Source: Thermoproteota archaeon (GTDB lineage Archaea; Thermoproteota; Thermoprotei_A; EX4484-217-1). From it: DNA of 64,000 nt. Location of the stretch: the NCBI GenBank assembly GCA_029258915.1, contig JAPDJU010000002.1, forward strand, positions 149,330-213,329, written 5' to 3'. Positions 1 through 7,972 of this stretch are shown here, one piece after another. The notes beneath the pieces are model-generated. The model saw only the letters and a list, made by a program, of their open reading frames with translations, was not told the DNA's origin and ran no database searches. A program made the translations under genes and the position numbers. Position 1 is the stretch's first letter. Each line of letters begins with the position of its first letter.

Positions 1-387
1 TACAGCTATAATGCCCGCAACCTTACCTTCAACCCAGCTTCTACCATCAATGAAAACCATATTTTCTAATGCTGTTAACCTATCTATAACCCTTTTAATT
101 ATTGCTGATGGAGCATACCAGTATATTGGAGTTGCAAAAATCACACCATCCGCTTTAAGTATTTTATCATAGATTGCTTTCATATCATCCTCTATAACAC
201 ACGGATACCTACATGAAAGAGGTTCATCAGTCAAGCAACCAATGCAGTCTTTAATATCGTATTCATAAAGGTTAATAAGCTCAGTTTCTGCTCCGGTTTT
301 TTCTGAAGCTTTTAAGGCTATTTTTAACAATTTATATGTATTACCATAGGTCCTCGGCGAACCATTTAAGCCTAGAATATAAACCAT
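1..387 (-). CDS. NADPH-dependent FMN reductase / iron-sulfur flavoprotein (partial)
   Basis: The gene begins at an ATG at 387 and runs off the left edge, so only about 129 residues are visible. The N-terminus reads MVYILGLNGSPRTYGNT, the phosphate-binding loop of the flavodoxin-like NADPH-dependent FMN reductase family. It is followed by a Cys cluster, CIGC then SCRYPC near residues 48-63, placed where the archaeal iron-sulfur flavoproteins (Isf) bind a [4Fe-4S] cluster. The ATPIYWYAPSA segment is the usual second flavin-contact strand. It probably moves electrons between ferredoxin-type donors and small acceptors in the cytoplasm. The C-terminus is not seen, so the exact subfamily is open. 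It lies downstream of the TatD-like gene on the same strand and could be cotranscribed. Confidence 0.85.
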   Translation of the reverse strand, partial: MVYILGLNGSPRTYGNTYKLLKIALKASEKTGAETELINLYEYDIKDCIGCLTDEPLSCRYPCVIEDDMKAIYDKILKADGVIFATPIYWYAPSAIIKRVIDRLTALENMVFIDGRSWVEGKVAGIIAV

Positions 388-451
388 GATCCCACCTAAA
401 TTATGTCTCTTTTGAAAATTATTGTTAATTGTTAATTTATAATTACCAGTT

Positions 452-1180
452 TCATAAAATAAATATTTTCTTAAAGTTTTCATAAATTACATTTCTGACT
501 TCCTCAATATTTAAATCCTTAATTTCCGCAATATATTTCACCGTTCCCTTTATCATTCTGGGATTCAGTTTTAATCCCCGATAATTATATGGTCCATCGC
601 TTTCAGTAACTATGTACTCTAAATCTACATAATCTACTACTTTTCTATGTTTTTCTTGTATAGTATAGGCCGGGTTTATTGAAATATAGTAGCCGACATC
701 TACAATTTCATCTATTAACTCTAATGGTCCAGTATACCAGTGGAAAACTGCTCTTTCAATATCGTATTTCCTAAGTAGTCCTAAAACTTCAGTCCATGTG
801 TTTACAGCGTGAATGTTCACCGTTAAATCATAGTCTCGCGCTATTTGAAGCAATTGGGTAAAGAATTCTCTTTGCCTATCTATAGTTTCTGGGACAAACC
901 TCCTATCTAAACCTATTTCACCTAAACATTTAACTTCATATTTACTTACTAAGTCCACTATTTTACCGATGTGTTCTCTAGGCGTACTACCTATTTCCCA
1001 TGGATGTATGCCAACACACGGTATAATGTTATTATACTTTGAAGCTATAGTTAAAGTCTTAAGAGAAGAATATACATCATCGGAAACCGCTGCTATTAAG
1101 AAACAGCTTGTAAACTCTTTTACCTCATTCTCGCTATATTCGTAAAGATGACAATGAGAGTCAACATAAGCTATCTTCAA
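452..1180 (-). CDS. TatD-family metal-dependent hydrolase
   Basis: A 242-residue TIM-barrel hydrolase of the TatD deoxyribonuclease family. Metal ligands are visible in order: DSHCHL at the N-terminus (His-x-His on strand 1), GEIGLDRR (the conserved Glu), NIHAVN (His), FHWYTG (His) and TESDGPY near the end (Asp). Family members cleave DNA 3' to 5' or act as general phosphodiesterases; the substrate here cannot be told. The start is a TTG preceded by AAGGTTG, which agrees with the frequent TTG starts elsewhere in the window. The flavin reductase follows 65 bases downstream on the same strand. Confidence 0.85.
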   Translation of the reverse strand: MKIAYVDSHCHLYEYSENEVKEFTSCFLIAAVSDDVYSSLKTLTIASKYNNIIPCVGIHPWEIGSTPREHIGKIVDLVSKYEVKCLGEIGLDRRFVPETIDRQREFFTQLLQIARDYDLTVNIHAVNTWTEVLGLLRKYDIERAVFHWYTGPLELIDEIVDVGYYISINPAYTIQEKHRKVVDYVDLEYIVTESDGPYNYRGLKLNPRMIKGTVKYIAEIKDLNIEEVRNVIYENFKKIFIL

Positions 1181-1350
1181 TACTATACAACCTTAGAATA
1201 TTTTTCGTAAAATAGGTATTCTAAAATATTCTTAAAACATTACTGTATAAGGTTTATAATAACATATGTAAGGTATCTTTATCTATAAGACAACATTAGA
1301 CTACCTATGAACAGTGTAGCTTAATAGATTTTATTGGAGCGTATATCGTC

Positions 1351-1950
1351 ATGGGAGATAAGTTAGTAGAAATTTATGTAGGACCAGGATGTGTTACATG
1401 TAAGGAAATGATAGAGGAAATAAGCAATACTGCAAGGAAGCTAAACATAGCTTTAAAATTAAAAACCATCAATAGAGAACATGAATATTTTAAGAAGACA
1501 AAAGCACCAATGACAATATTTTATGGGGTTTTTGAAGGAAGACTTAGATACATTGGTTGGATGTGCTGCCATATGGAGAGAATTATTGAGAGAACTTTAG
1601 CAATACTTGTAAATCCTATGGAAGCAAAAGTACCTGACCAGGTTCGTGCTTCTATAAGTTCTCTAAATAGAGTTGACGTTAGAATGTTTACATCTCCTCT
1701 CTGTCCTACAGGCTGCCCTGATATTGCAGAGGCCTTAGTTAACATTACTGCTATATGTAACAATGTTTATTGTACAATTATAGGTGCTATTGAAGCATTA
1801 GATTTAATGGACGAGTTAGGTGTTTCAAAAATACCAACAGTAATTTTAAACGATAAAGTTAGGTGTTCTTTAAACGCAAAGTCTGTTAATGAAGCTTATG
1901 AAAACATATTGGACGTTATAAGTAAGAATATTGAGAAGTTCAAGCAGTAA
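1351..1950 (+). CDS. Two-domain thioredoxin-like protein
   Basis: 199 residues that look like two thioredoxin-fold halves. The first half opens with a beta strand followed by GPGCVTC (Cys14 and Cys17), a CxxC redox pair at the normal place, and later has WMCCH. The second half has a strand, then TSPLCPTGCPD, and ends with IPTVIL, which matches the cis-proline strand of thioredoxin. This recalls the archaeal protein disulfide oxidoreductases (PDO), which have two tandem thioredoxin units, but the second active site is CPTGC (CxxxC) rather than CPYC. A role in disulfide exchange or persulfide/metal handling is inferred. The gene stands alone with its own ATG start. Confidence 0.6.
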   Translation: MGDKLVEIYVGPGCVTCKEMIEEISNTARKLNIALKLKTINREHEYFKKTKAPMTIFYGVFEGRLRYIGWMCCHMERIIERTLAILVNPMEAKVPDQVRASISSLNRVDVRMFTSPLCPTGCPDIAEALVNITAICNNVYCTIIGAIEALDLMDELGVSKIPTVILNDKVRCSLNAKSVNEAYENILDVISKNIEKFKQ

Positions 1951-2026
1951 TTAGCATCATCTATTTGTCGAAGAAGTTAAATAGTATTTTATATACCTTA
2001 AGCTGTTAGGTGAAAATTTTGTACCA

Positions 2027-3373
2027 ATGGAATTAAAGCTTTTTAAATCAGTGCTTAAACCTGAATTTCTGCCAGATAAATGGTATAATATTGTTCCGGA
2101 ACTTCCAGAGCCTTTACCGCCTCCTTTGGATCCTCAAACGTTAAGGCCGGTAAGTATTTCTAAACTTGAAAGATTATTTGCAAAAGAACTTATTAAGCAA
2201 GAAGTAGCTACGGATGTTTTCATAAAAATTCCCGAAGATGTTAGAGAAGCCTATGTTGAGCTTGGTAGACCAACACCTCTCTTTAGAGCCCATAGACTTG
2301 AAATAGCGTTGAAAACGCCGGCTAAAATATATTTTAAATATGAAGGTGTTTTGCCGACAGGAGCTCATAAGGTAAACACCGCCATAGCGCAAGTATATTA
2401 TAATAAGCTTCAAGATGTTGAAAGAGTTGTCACGGAAACTGGTGCTGGACAGTGGGGCAGTGCTTTAGCATTAGCTGGAGCAATGTACGGTGTTAAAGTT
2501 AGAGTTTTCATGGTGAAAAGCAGCTACATGCAGAAACCGTATAGAAGAATTTTAATGGAAATATATGGTGCTGAAGTATATCCAAGTCCTAGTACAATAA
2601 CAAGTGTTGGTAGGGAAATTTTAAAAGAAGATCATGAACATCCTGGGAGCTTAGGTATAGCAATTAGTGAGGCTATAGAGGATGTTTTAAGCGATGAAAA
2701 AAGCAGGTATTGTTTAGGTAGCGTTTTAAACCATGTGCTTTTACATCAAACAGTAATTGGATTGGAAACTAAGCATCAAATGGAGGAGCTTGGAGAATAT
2801 CCTGATTACGTTATTGGATGTGTTGGCGGTGGAAGCAACTTTGCAGGAATATCCTATCCCTTCATAAGAGATAGGTTAAAAGGAAAAAGTGAAACGAAGT
2901 TTATAGCTGTTGAGCCTAAAGCAGCGCCAACAATGACACGTGGAAAATGCATGTACGATTACGGAGACACAGGTAGATTAACTCCATTACTTAAAATGCA
3001 TACTATAGGCCATATGTATAGAGTACCTCCAATACACGCTGGTGGTTTAAGATATCATGGAGTAGCACCAACAATAAGTATTTTAGTAAAACATGGAATA
3101 GTAGAGCCTATAGCATATCATCAGAATGAAGCTTTTGAAGCAGCAGTTTTCTTTGCAAAACATGAGGGAATAGTTCCAGCGCCAGAATCAGCCCATGCTG
3201 TTAAAGCAGCAATAGACATTGCTAGAAAGCTAAAGGAAAAGAAAACAATACTATTCAACCTAAGCGGCCACGGATTATTAGACCTATTGGGATACCAAGA
3301 ATACCTTGAAGGCAAGCTTCCGGACTATGAACCCAAGAAAATCGACTTAACGTATCTACCAAAAACAACATAA
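2027..3373 (+). CDS. trpB: Tryptophan synthase beta chain, TrpB2 type
   Basis: 448 residues, the length of the TrpB2 subgroup and longer than the TrpB1 chain of about 400. The PLP lysine lies in PTGAHKVN (Lys115), and the phosphate-binding loop is GCVGGGSNF. The proline-rich N-terminus ([13 protein letters not shown]) and the [10 protein letters not shown] block are TrpB2 signatures. TrpB2 enzymes make tryptophan from indole and serine and often act without TrpA; no trpA or other trp gene is in the window, so an indole-salvage role is possible. A TTTTATATA element lies about 30-40 bases upstream. The AGGTGA ribosome site is unusually far from the ATG, about 14 bases. Confidence 0.93.
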   Translation: MELKLFKSVLKPEFLPDKWYNIVPELPEPLPPPLDPQTLRPVSISKLERLFAKELIKQEVATDVFIKIPEDVREAYVELGRPTPLFRAHRLEIALKTPAKIYFKYEGVLPTGAHKVNTAIAQVYYNKLQDVERVVTETGAGQWGSALALAGAMYGVKVRVFMVKSSYMQKPYRRILMEIYGAEVYPSPSTITSVGREILKEDHEHPGSLGIAISEAIEDVLSDEKSRYCLGSVLNHVLLHQTVIGLETKHQMEELGEYPDYVIGCVGGGSNFAGISYPFIRDRLKGKSETKFIAVEPKAAPTMTRGKCMYDYGDTGRLTPLLKMHTIGHMYRVPPIHAGGLRYHGVAPTISILVKHGIVEPIAYHQNEAFEAAVFFAKHEGIVPAPESAHAVKAAIDIARKLKEKKTILFNLSGHGLLDLLGYQEYLEGKLPDYEPKKIDLTYLPKTT

Positions 3374-3445
3374 ATTCTTTATTTTAATTTTTAGTAATTA
3401 TTTCAACTCTTTTTAGGAAACATTAACATTTATTGTAAGGTTAAA

Positions 3446-3476
3446 TTTAAATATAATGGTAGTAAATTTTACTACC
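3446..3476 (+). promoter_or_regulatory. Promoter with 19-bp palindromic operator of the RHH gene
   Basis: A TATA-like TTTAAATAT at 3446-3454 is followed by a perfect palindrome at 3458-3476, GGTAGTAAATTTTACTACC (9-base arms around one central base). It ends 10 bases before the RHH start codon and covers the expected transcription start, as expected for an operator through which the RHH protein represses its own operon. AGGTAGG right after the palindrome is the ribosome site. Binding by the RHH protein is inferred. Confidence 0.6.
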
Positions 3477-3486
3477 AGGTAGGAAT

Positions 3487-3750
3487 ATGGGTGTTCGTAA
3501 AGTTAGTGTAAGCTTACCTGAGGATATGTTAAGAAAAATAGATGAAATAGCTTTAGAACTCGGTATTAGTAGAAGCGAACTCATAACATGGGTTTTAGAG
3601 GAAAAGTTTGGTAAAAGAAGAGTAAAAGAGGAAAGATATCCTACAGCTCTTTGGCGTCTAAGATCTGTTGGTTATTTAAAATATAGGACTCCAAGGTATC
3701 CATATAGGAGGATTAGAGGGGATTGGATAGTAGAAGAGATAAGAGAATAA
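3487..3750 (+). CDS. Ribbon-helix-helix (CopG-type) DNA-binding protein
   Basis: 87 residues. The first 45 form a standard RHH domain: RKVSVSLPEDMLRKIDEIA is the DNA-contacting strand and helix 1, and ELGISRSELITWVLEE is the turn and helix 2. The rest is rich in Arg and Tyr (RTPRYPYRRIRGDW) and could hold a partner or more DNA. The stop lies inside the next gene, an aspartic protease-like protein whose TTG start overlaps by 28 bases, so the two are translationally coupled. The layout resembles an antitoxin-type regulator in front of its effector. A palindromic operator sits directly upstream. No cognate toxin of a classical family is present. Confidence 0.85.
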   Translation: MGVRKVSVSLPEDMLRKIDEIALELGISRSELITWVLEEKFGKRRVKEERYPTALWRLRSVGYLKYRTPRYPYRRIRGDWIVEEIRE

Positions 3751-4172
3751 TTTTCCACTATATTAGTGCTGGTTTTACACATTTTGGAGAAAAAATAGCA
3801 GAAGTTCCTGTAATAAGCTTAGCAGTAAAAGCCGGTAAGAAGAGAGCTAGAGGATTAGCAATAATAGATACGGGATTTGATGGAGGAATATATCCTAATA
3901 TACAAGTACTAGAGATTCTTGAAGGGTTAAAACCTGAAAGAACAGTTTACCTTGAAAATCCCCTTTACGGATTATCTGAATTTGAAATATATAGTGTTGA
4001 TACTTTCATCTACTATAATGGAGAATACATAGGATTAGGGGAAGCTAAAGTGTATGCACCAACGCAACCTGAAATGGTTTCAGAAGAAGTAACCATTGGT
4101 AGAGAATTTTTAAACAAATTTAAACTGGTTTTAGATCCTGTAACCAAGGTTGTAATTGTAGAAATACCTTAA
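3723..4172 (+). CDS. Retropepsin-like clan AA aspartic protease, DTGF type
   Basis: 149 residues. The motif AIIDTGFDGGIY near residues 45-56 carries the Asp-Thr-Gly catalytic signature of clan AA proteases. The following pattern, with a GREFL segment near residue 130 and strands ending in LVLDPVTKVVIVE, fits the single-domain DTGF family of prokaryotic retropepsin-like proteins (TIGR03698 as I recall it). Such proteins act as homodimers, each giving one Asp. The start is taken as TTG at 3723, overlapping the RHH gene by 28 bases; no better ATG lies before the domain. The substrate is unknown. Pairing with an RHH regulator suggests a two-gene addiction-like or stress module, which is inference. 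Confidence 0.7.
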   Translation: MDSRRDKRIIFHYISAGFTHFGEKIAEVPVISLAVKAGKKRARGLAIIDTGFDGGIYPNIQVLEILEGLKPERTVYLENPLYGLSEFEIYSVDTFIYYNGEYIGLGEAKVYAPTQPEMVSEEVTIGREFLNKFKLVLDPVTKVVIVEIP

Positions 4173-4174
4173 GA

Positions 4175-5359
4175 CTACGTTTCTGTCGCAATAAAGGATT
4201 CAGCATGTCCAGCTAGTATCTCAAGTACCTTATTAGCATTAATACTTCCTATAGGTGGTATTGCCCTCTGCTTAGGAGGCATTTCTCCTGGTCTTAAAAT
4301 ACCTCTAGTAATAAGCTCATCTAATATTAGTTCTTTTAACTCCTCATCACATAATGAACTGTGATATATTATTGAGAGAGACTTTAAAATCATCTCCTTA
4401 ATATGTTCTGCACCTCGCTCCTCATGAACATGAGGGTTTCTAGGTTCTACCTGGAAAACCTCAACTCCTTTACTTATTACATCTTCGTATTTTGTTGGCT
4501 TAAACCCGCTAAACTCTTCAATTAAATATATTAGCTCATAGGGTTCAATACCAAAACCGCCCATAAACTGCATAACTTCAGCAAGCTTCATGGTCATTGC
4601 ATGATCTCCTGAATTTCCTGTTTTAACGATATCGGTTTCAAAACGGGTTAGCCTACCTAATAACAGGTTAATGTACTTATTCGTTATTCCCGAAACTCTT
4701 CCTCTTCTTCTAAAGTAGAAGCCTTTACCTACAAACTTCGTTTTGTAAGGCCATCTAATTCTAACCATAGCATAAGGTGTTCTGGATGACAAAAATGTTG
4801 AGGCATATATTTTAGCATATTCATAAACAGCTCCTGGAATGTAATTATCAGAGTCTACAAAACCAACATAATCCTTACCTAACGCCTTAGCAAGTATCAT
4901 ACCTAAAACCATACCTTCTCCTTTACCATCTCTAACAGTATCGCCTTCAAGTATTTCCGTATAGCCTACTTCCTTTAAAGCTAAACCCCATGCATGGTCT
5001 TTCTGATGAATCATAATAAAAGACCTTCTAGAAAACCTGTAAAAATGGAGCATTGTATCTACTTCTATTTGATACCTATCTATAGGGGCTCTTGAAGAGT
5101 TAGATACAACAATAACTAGAACATCATGTGGTATACCGCTTAAAACACCCTCTAAAATATTTGGTTTCTCATTTTTAACAGGAAGAACTATAGCCATCCT
5201 ACTTTCTATTTCCTTTATTTCTTCACTACTAAACCTTATAACATGGAAGTCTTCACCTAAACTCTTTAACCCACCACTATCAATTTCTATAACACGTTGG
5301 ACATCATGTATTCTCAATGCACCAAGCCTTTCAGAGTATCTAGGAATTTCAATTCTCAT
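4175..5359 (-). CDS. mpgS: Mannosyl-3-phosphoglycerate synthase
   Basis: Transfers mannose from GDP-mannose to 3-phosphoglycerate, the first step to the compatible solute mannosylglycerate of thermophiles. The sequence follows Pyrococcus MpgS closely: MAIVLPVKNEK, IMIHQKD, GKGEGMVLGM, the metal-binding GFVDSDNYIPGAVYEY, and GNSGDHAMTMKLAE. I place the start at the ATG at 5359 because AAGGTG lies eight bases before it and it gives 394 residues, the length of the Pyrococcus enzyme; an upstream ATG at 5419 would add 20 residues without family support. The phosphatase that finishes the pathway (MpgP, a HAD protein) is not in the window. The 3' end faces the aspartic protease gene with two bases between them. 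Confidence 0.95.
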   Translation of the reverse strand: MRIEIPRYSERLGALRIHDVQRVIEIDSGGLKSLGEDFHVIRFSSEEIKEIESRMAIVLPVKNEKPNILEGVLSGIPHDVLVIVVSNSSRAPIDRYQIEVDTMLHFYRFSRRSFIMIHQKDHAWGLALKEVGYTEILEGDTVRDGKGEGMVLGMILAKALGKDYVGFVDSDNYIPGAVYEYAKIYASTFLSSRTPYAMVRIRWPYKTKFVGKGFYFRRRGRVSGITNKYINLLLGRLTRFETDIVKTGNSGDHAMTMKLAEVMQFMGGFGIEPYELIYLIEEFSGFKPTKYEDVISKGVEVFQVEPRNPHVHEERGAEHIKEMILKSLSIIYHSSLCDEELKELILDELITRGILRPGEMPPKQRAIPPIGSINANKVLEILAGHAESFIATET

Positions 5360-5520
5360 AATAAACACCTTTAACCATTTTTGCTGAGCAATTTTAGTTG
5401 GCGACAGTTCTTTTATCAAACTATATGGCTTAGGTTGGATTTAATGTTTCCCAAAAATTAGGTTTTTGTTTAAAATATTAAATGTTTAAAGTAAAGAAGT
5501 TAGAATAAGGTGAATCAGTT

Positions 5521-5772
5521 ATGGTATGCTTAAAAATTGTTGTTAAAGGAGATAAAACCAGCTACTATGTTAGAACGATAATAGATTGGCTACATGAAAT
5601 TAAGGACATTATTGAAGACGAATACTCGGCGAAAATGGAAATAAAGCATGCTAAAAATTCTTCGGAAATACCTGAAGTATATATTTGTGGTCGTTTTGCT
5701 TTTTCAGGCTTACCTGATAATGAAGGAGAACTTATTGAAATTATAAAGTCCATTATCGAGGGAAATTTATAA
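5521..5772 (+). CDS. Small conserved hypothetical protein, thioredoxin-like fold possible
   Basis: 83 residues, acidic. An opening strand (LKIVVKG), a helix (RTIIDWLHEIKDIIEDEY), a strand with PEVYICGRFAFSGLPDNEGEL and a closing helix give a beta-alpha-beta-beta-alpha order that recalls small thioredoxin or MoaD-size proteins, but there is no CxxC; the only Cys after the start is in YICG. Function not recognised. It lies 45 bases before the HD phosphohydrolase gene on the same strand and may be its operon partner. Confidence 0.6.
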   Translation: MVCLKIVVKGDKTSYYVRTIIDWLHEIKDIIEDEYSAKMEIKHAKNSSEIPEVYICGRFAFSGLPDNEGELIEIIKSIIEGNL

Positions 5773-5817
5773 GTTAAAGCACTATTAACTTATGTTCTAA
5801 GGAGGGAATGTAATAGA

Positions 5818-6462
5818 ATGATGAGAGAACCTGAAGTTAGAAAAGCGGCTGACAGCATTAACGACGATGCAAACCATGGAAAGACAATTTCAGAAATCGA
5901 ACACATGGTTATGGACACCTTAGGTTACGACCCTGTACATGGATTTCCACATATTGAGAGAGTTATGAAGCTCGCATTTAAGCTAGCGGAAGATTTTAGA
6001 GAAGTAAATTTTCTGGTTCTTAAATTAGCGGTTTTACTTCACGATATAGGTAGGGTTGAAGAAGAAACTTTACATAAGCATCATGCTCTCCTTAGTGCTG
6101 AAATGGCTAAAAATATTTTAGCACAATACGGTTTCACGGAGAACATCATAAATAATGTTACAGATGCTATCTTAGCACACAGTTATACTTTAAGGTATGA
6201 ACCTAAGACCATTGAAGGTAGAATTTTAAGTGATGCAGATAAGCTTGATGCATTAGGTGCTGTGGGAATTATGAGGGTTTTCATGGAGTCTGCTTATAGA
6301 AGAAGAACACTTGAAGAGACAATAAGCCATTTTTATGAAAAACTTTTCAAACTAAAAGACCTCATGTGGACTGAAAAAGCTAAGAAAATGGCGGAGAAGA
6401 GACATCGATACATGATTGAGTTTTTAGATAGACTAGAGAAAGAAATAGAAGCTGAGGAGTAA
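5818..6462 (+). CDS. HD-domain metal-dependent phosphohydrolase
   Basis: 214 residues. The HD motifs are all visible: HGFPHIERV (first His), VLLHDIGR (the His-Asp pair), LHKHHALLSAEMA (two His), LAHSYTLR, and LSDADKLDALGAVG (the closing Asp). This is the YedJ-like branch of HD hydrolases, which act on nucleotides or other phosphate esters; the substrate is not known. GGAGGGAATG upstream is a strong ribosome site. The stop is three bases from the ATG of the LysE-type exporter, so the two are very likely cotranscribed. Confidence 0.85.
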   Translation: MMREPEVRKAADSINDDANHGKTISEIEHMVMDTLGYDPVHGFPHIERVMKLAFKLAEDFREVNFLVLKLAVLLHDIGRVEEETLHKHHALLSAEMAKNILAQYGFTENIINNVTDAILAHSYTLRYEPKTIEGRILSDADKLDALGAVGIMRVFMESAYRRRTLEETISHFYEKLFKLKDLMWTEKAKKMAEKRHRYMIEFLDRLEKEIEAEE

Positions 6463-6464
6463 GC

Positions 6465-7124
6465 ATGATAACTGAAGAGCTATTGCACTTACTGATAACT
6501 GTTCAGTTACTTTCAGCCACAGGTGCTTTAGCTCCAGGCCCTCTTTTCATAATAAATCTCATCTATGGAAGCTATGGTGGCTGGAAAAATGGATTCAAAA
6601 TGGCTTTAGGCCACATGTTAGTAGAATTCCCATTATACTTAGCAATAGGCTTAGGACTGATCTCGCTAATGTATATGGCTGATGTAAAGATTTACTTAGG
6701 CATTACGGGAGGCATAGTTATGATAGCTTTCGGTATTCTACAGTTTACAAGTCTTAGAAAAAGGAAAAACTATGTATCTAACACTAATATTGCATTTAAG
6801 AAACATGGTCCATTGCTTATGGGGGTTCTTTTATCAGCTTTTAATCCGTTTTTCATACTTTGGTGGATTTTTATAGGTTCAACTTTCATTTATGGTACAA
6901 TAAATATTCTTTCATACTATGGTTTACCTTTAATTTACATGTCACATGTATGGATGGACTTTGTATGGTTAACGTTTACCGCTCATATGGCTTTTTTAGG
7001 TAGGAATTTATTAAAAGAAAAATTCTATAACTTTTTTGTTGCAGCACTAAGCTTGCTACTTGTAGTTTTTGGAATACATTTCATATCTAAGAGCCTATGG
7101 GGCATTAGTATTCTGCCGTTATAG
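6465..7124 (+). CDS. LysE/RhtB-type amino acid exporter
   Basis: 219 residues with about six hydrophobic segments. The signature APGPLFIINLIYGSYGG near residue 25, followed by KNGFKMALGH, matches the N-terminal repeat of LysE/RhtB exporters, and a second half with FNPFFILWWIFIG matches the NPK-like motif of the family. It would export an amino acid or similar small solute across the cytoplasmic membrane; specificity cannot be read. It starts directly behind the HD hydrolase gene, with GAGGAG as ribosome site inside that gene's end. Confidence 0.85.
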   Translation: MITEELLHLLITVQLLSATGALAPGPLFIINLIYGSYGGWKNGFKMALGHMLVEFPLYLAIGLGLISLMYMADVKIYLGITGGIVMIAFGILQFTSLRKRKNYVSNTNIAFKKHGPLLMGVLLSAFNPFFILWWIFIGSTFIYGTINILSYYGLPLIYMSHVWMDFVWLTFTAHMAFLGRNLLKEKFYNFFVAALSLLLVVFGIHFISKSLWGISILPL

Positions 7125-7143
7125 CAGTTAATAAAATATTACA

Positions 7144-7602
7144 TTACTCACTATAGGTTACTTTCTTTACGAATTTCATTTTAGTTAGCGCTTTAAGTTT
7201 AGCTATATTTTTAGGTATAACAACTTCGTTTACAAAAACTATGGAGTGCACTTTCTTGTTAAAGGTTTCTAAATCTACTGTATTATCAAATATTAGTTTT
7301 TTAATGTTTCTAAACCTTACCCTACCTTCAACACTTTCAAGGTCACTTTTAGACACTGTTAATTCATCTAAGTCTCCTACAACAACTGTTTTTAACGTTG
7401 TTTCTACTCCTTCTCTCATTTTCTGTACTAATTCGTAGGATCCTTCAGCTAATGATAAAAAAACTCTTAAAGCTTCGTTAATTACTTCACCGACAGTTTC
7501 ACCTATAGATCTAGCTAAAGCTGATGCTTTAGCGTAAAGTTCTTCATCTATATTCCTTATTGTAATAGTTTTCTTCTTTTTCTCCTCAGACATGTATGTC
7601 AC
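7144..7602 (-). CDS. Ribbon-helix-helix regulator with a long C-terminal region
   Basis: 152 residues. An N-terminal RHH domain (KTITIRNIDEELYAKASALA, then GETVGEVINEALRVFLSLAE) is followed by roughly 90 residues of unknown type rich in Val, Lys and Asp, with short strand-like pieces. It is not NikR: no His/Cys nickel site is seen in the tail. Two ATGs are possible (7602 and 7593); the domain is complete with either. A direct repeat lies just before the start and could be its operator. The gene is convergent with the LysE exporter gene and 94 bases from the divergent tRNA. Confidence 0.8.
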   Translation of the reverse strand: MTYMSEEKKKKTITIRNIDEELYAKASALARSIGETVGEVINEALRVFLSLAEGSYELVQKMREGVETTLKTVVVGDLDELTVSKSDLESVEGRVRFRNIKKLIFDNTVDLETFNKKVHSIVFVNEVVIPKNIAKLKALTKMKFVKKVTYSE

Positions 7603-7605
7603 CTA

Positions 7606-7623
7606 TGTAATACTTGTAATACA
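7606..7623. promoter_or_regulatory. Tandem TGTAATAC half-sites before the RHH gene
   Basis: Two copies of TGTAATAC at 7606-7613 and 7615-7622, nine bases apart and immediately upstream of the RHH start on the other strand. RHH proteins such as MetJ and CopG bind neighbouring short boxes as paired dimers, so this is a candidate autoregulatory site. Confidence 0.4.
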
Positions 7624-7651
7624 TATAATATAAGCTTTACTGTTCAAGCTG

Positions 7652-7665
7652 GGAAAGTTTAAAAG
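7652..7665 (+). promoter_or_regulatory. Archaeal promoter of tRNA-Gln
   Basis: A purine-rich BRE-like GGAAAG at 7652-7657 runs into TTTAAAAG at 7658-7665. The tRNA begins at 7696, about 30 bases further on, the normal distance for a TATA box placed just before a stable RNA. Confidence 0.5.
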
Positions 7666-7695
7666 AAAAATAGTGGATAATGTTTCAAATAGAGA

Positions 7696-7825
7696 AGCCG
7701 GGTCGTCTAGCGGTCAAGGATGCGGGGCAGGTTCCTTTCTCCCTTTAGCAGGGAGAACCCTCGACTCTGGACCTTAAAGGGGGAGAACCCCCGTGACCGG
7801 GGTTCGAATCCCCGCCCGGCTACCA
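7696..7825 (+). tRNA. tRNA-Gln (CUG anticodon) with two predicted introns
   Basis: The acceptor stem pairs AGCCGGG (7696-7702) with CCCGGCT (7815-7821), followed by A73 and an encoded CCA (7823-7825). The T arm is CGGGG-TTCGAAT-CCCCG. A uridine-33 anticodon loop CTCTGGA is found at 7765-7771, giving anticodon CTG for Gln, and AGCCGGG...CCCGGCT with A73 is usual for archaeal tRNA-Gln. The 5' half of the anticodon stem, CGGGG, is at 7723-7727. Thus about 37 bases (7728-7764, shiftable by one) separate stem and loop, and about 17 bases (within 7772-7790) interrupt the 3' half before CCCCG. Each insert folds into a strong hairpin (TTCTCCC/GGGAGAA and GGGGG/CCCCC). Removing 54 bases leaves a normal 76-base tRNA. 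Exact splice points are ambiguous because of repeated bases. Confidence 0.88.
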
Positions 7826-7917
7826 TTAAATATTTCATTAACTTCATTGTTTGATAAATGCAGGTAATTGTGTTTCAATATAAGTTTTTCGATTTAATTA
7901 CTATATTCTTCAATTTT

Positions 7918-7933
7918 GGAAAGTAATATTTAA
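7918..7933 (+). promoter_or_regulatory. Promoter of the hydrogenase operon
   Basis: GGAAAGTAATATTTAA at 7918-7933 reads as a BRE followed by a TATA box. A start of transcription near 7958 would leave a short leader holding GGTAGGGATG, the ribosome site of the first gene at 7973. Confidence 0.45.
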
Positions 7934-7972
7934 CTATCATGGGTTCTTATACTATGAAGGTAGGGATGAATA

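Noticed and set aside
7728..7790. A single 54-base intron in tRNA-Gln
   Set aside because: Every placement of one 54-base removal gives an anticodon loop without U33; two introns restore the standard loop CTCTGGA.
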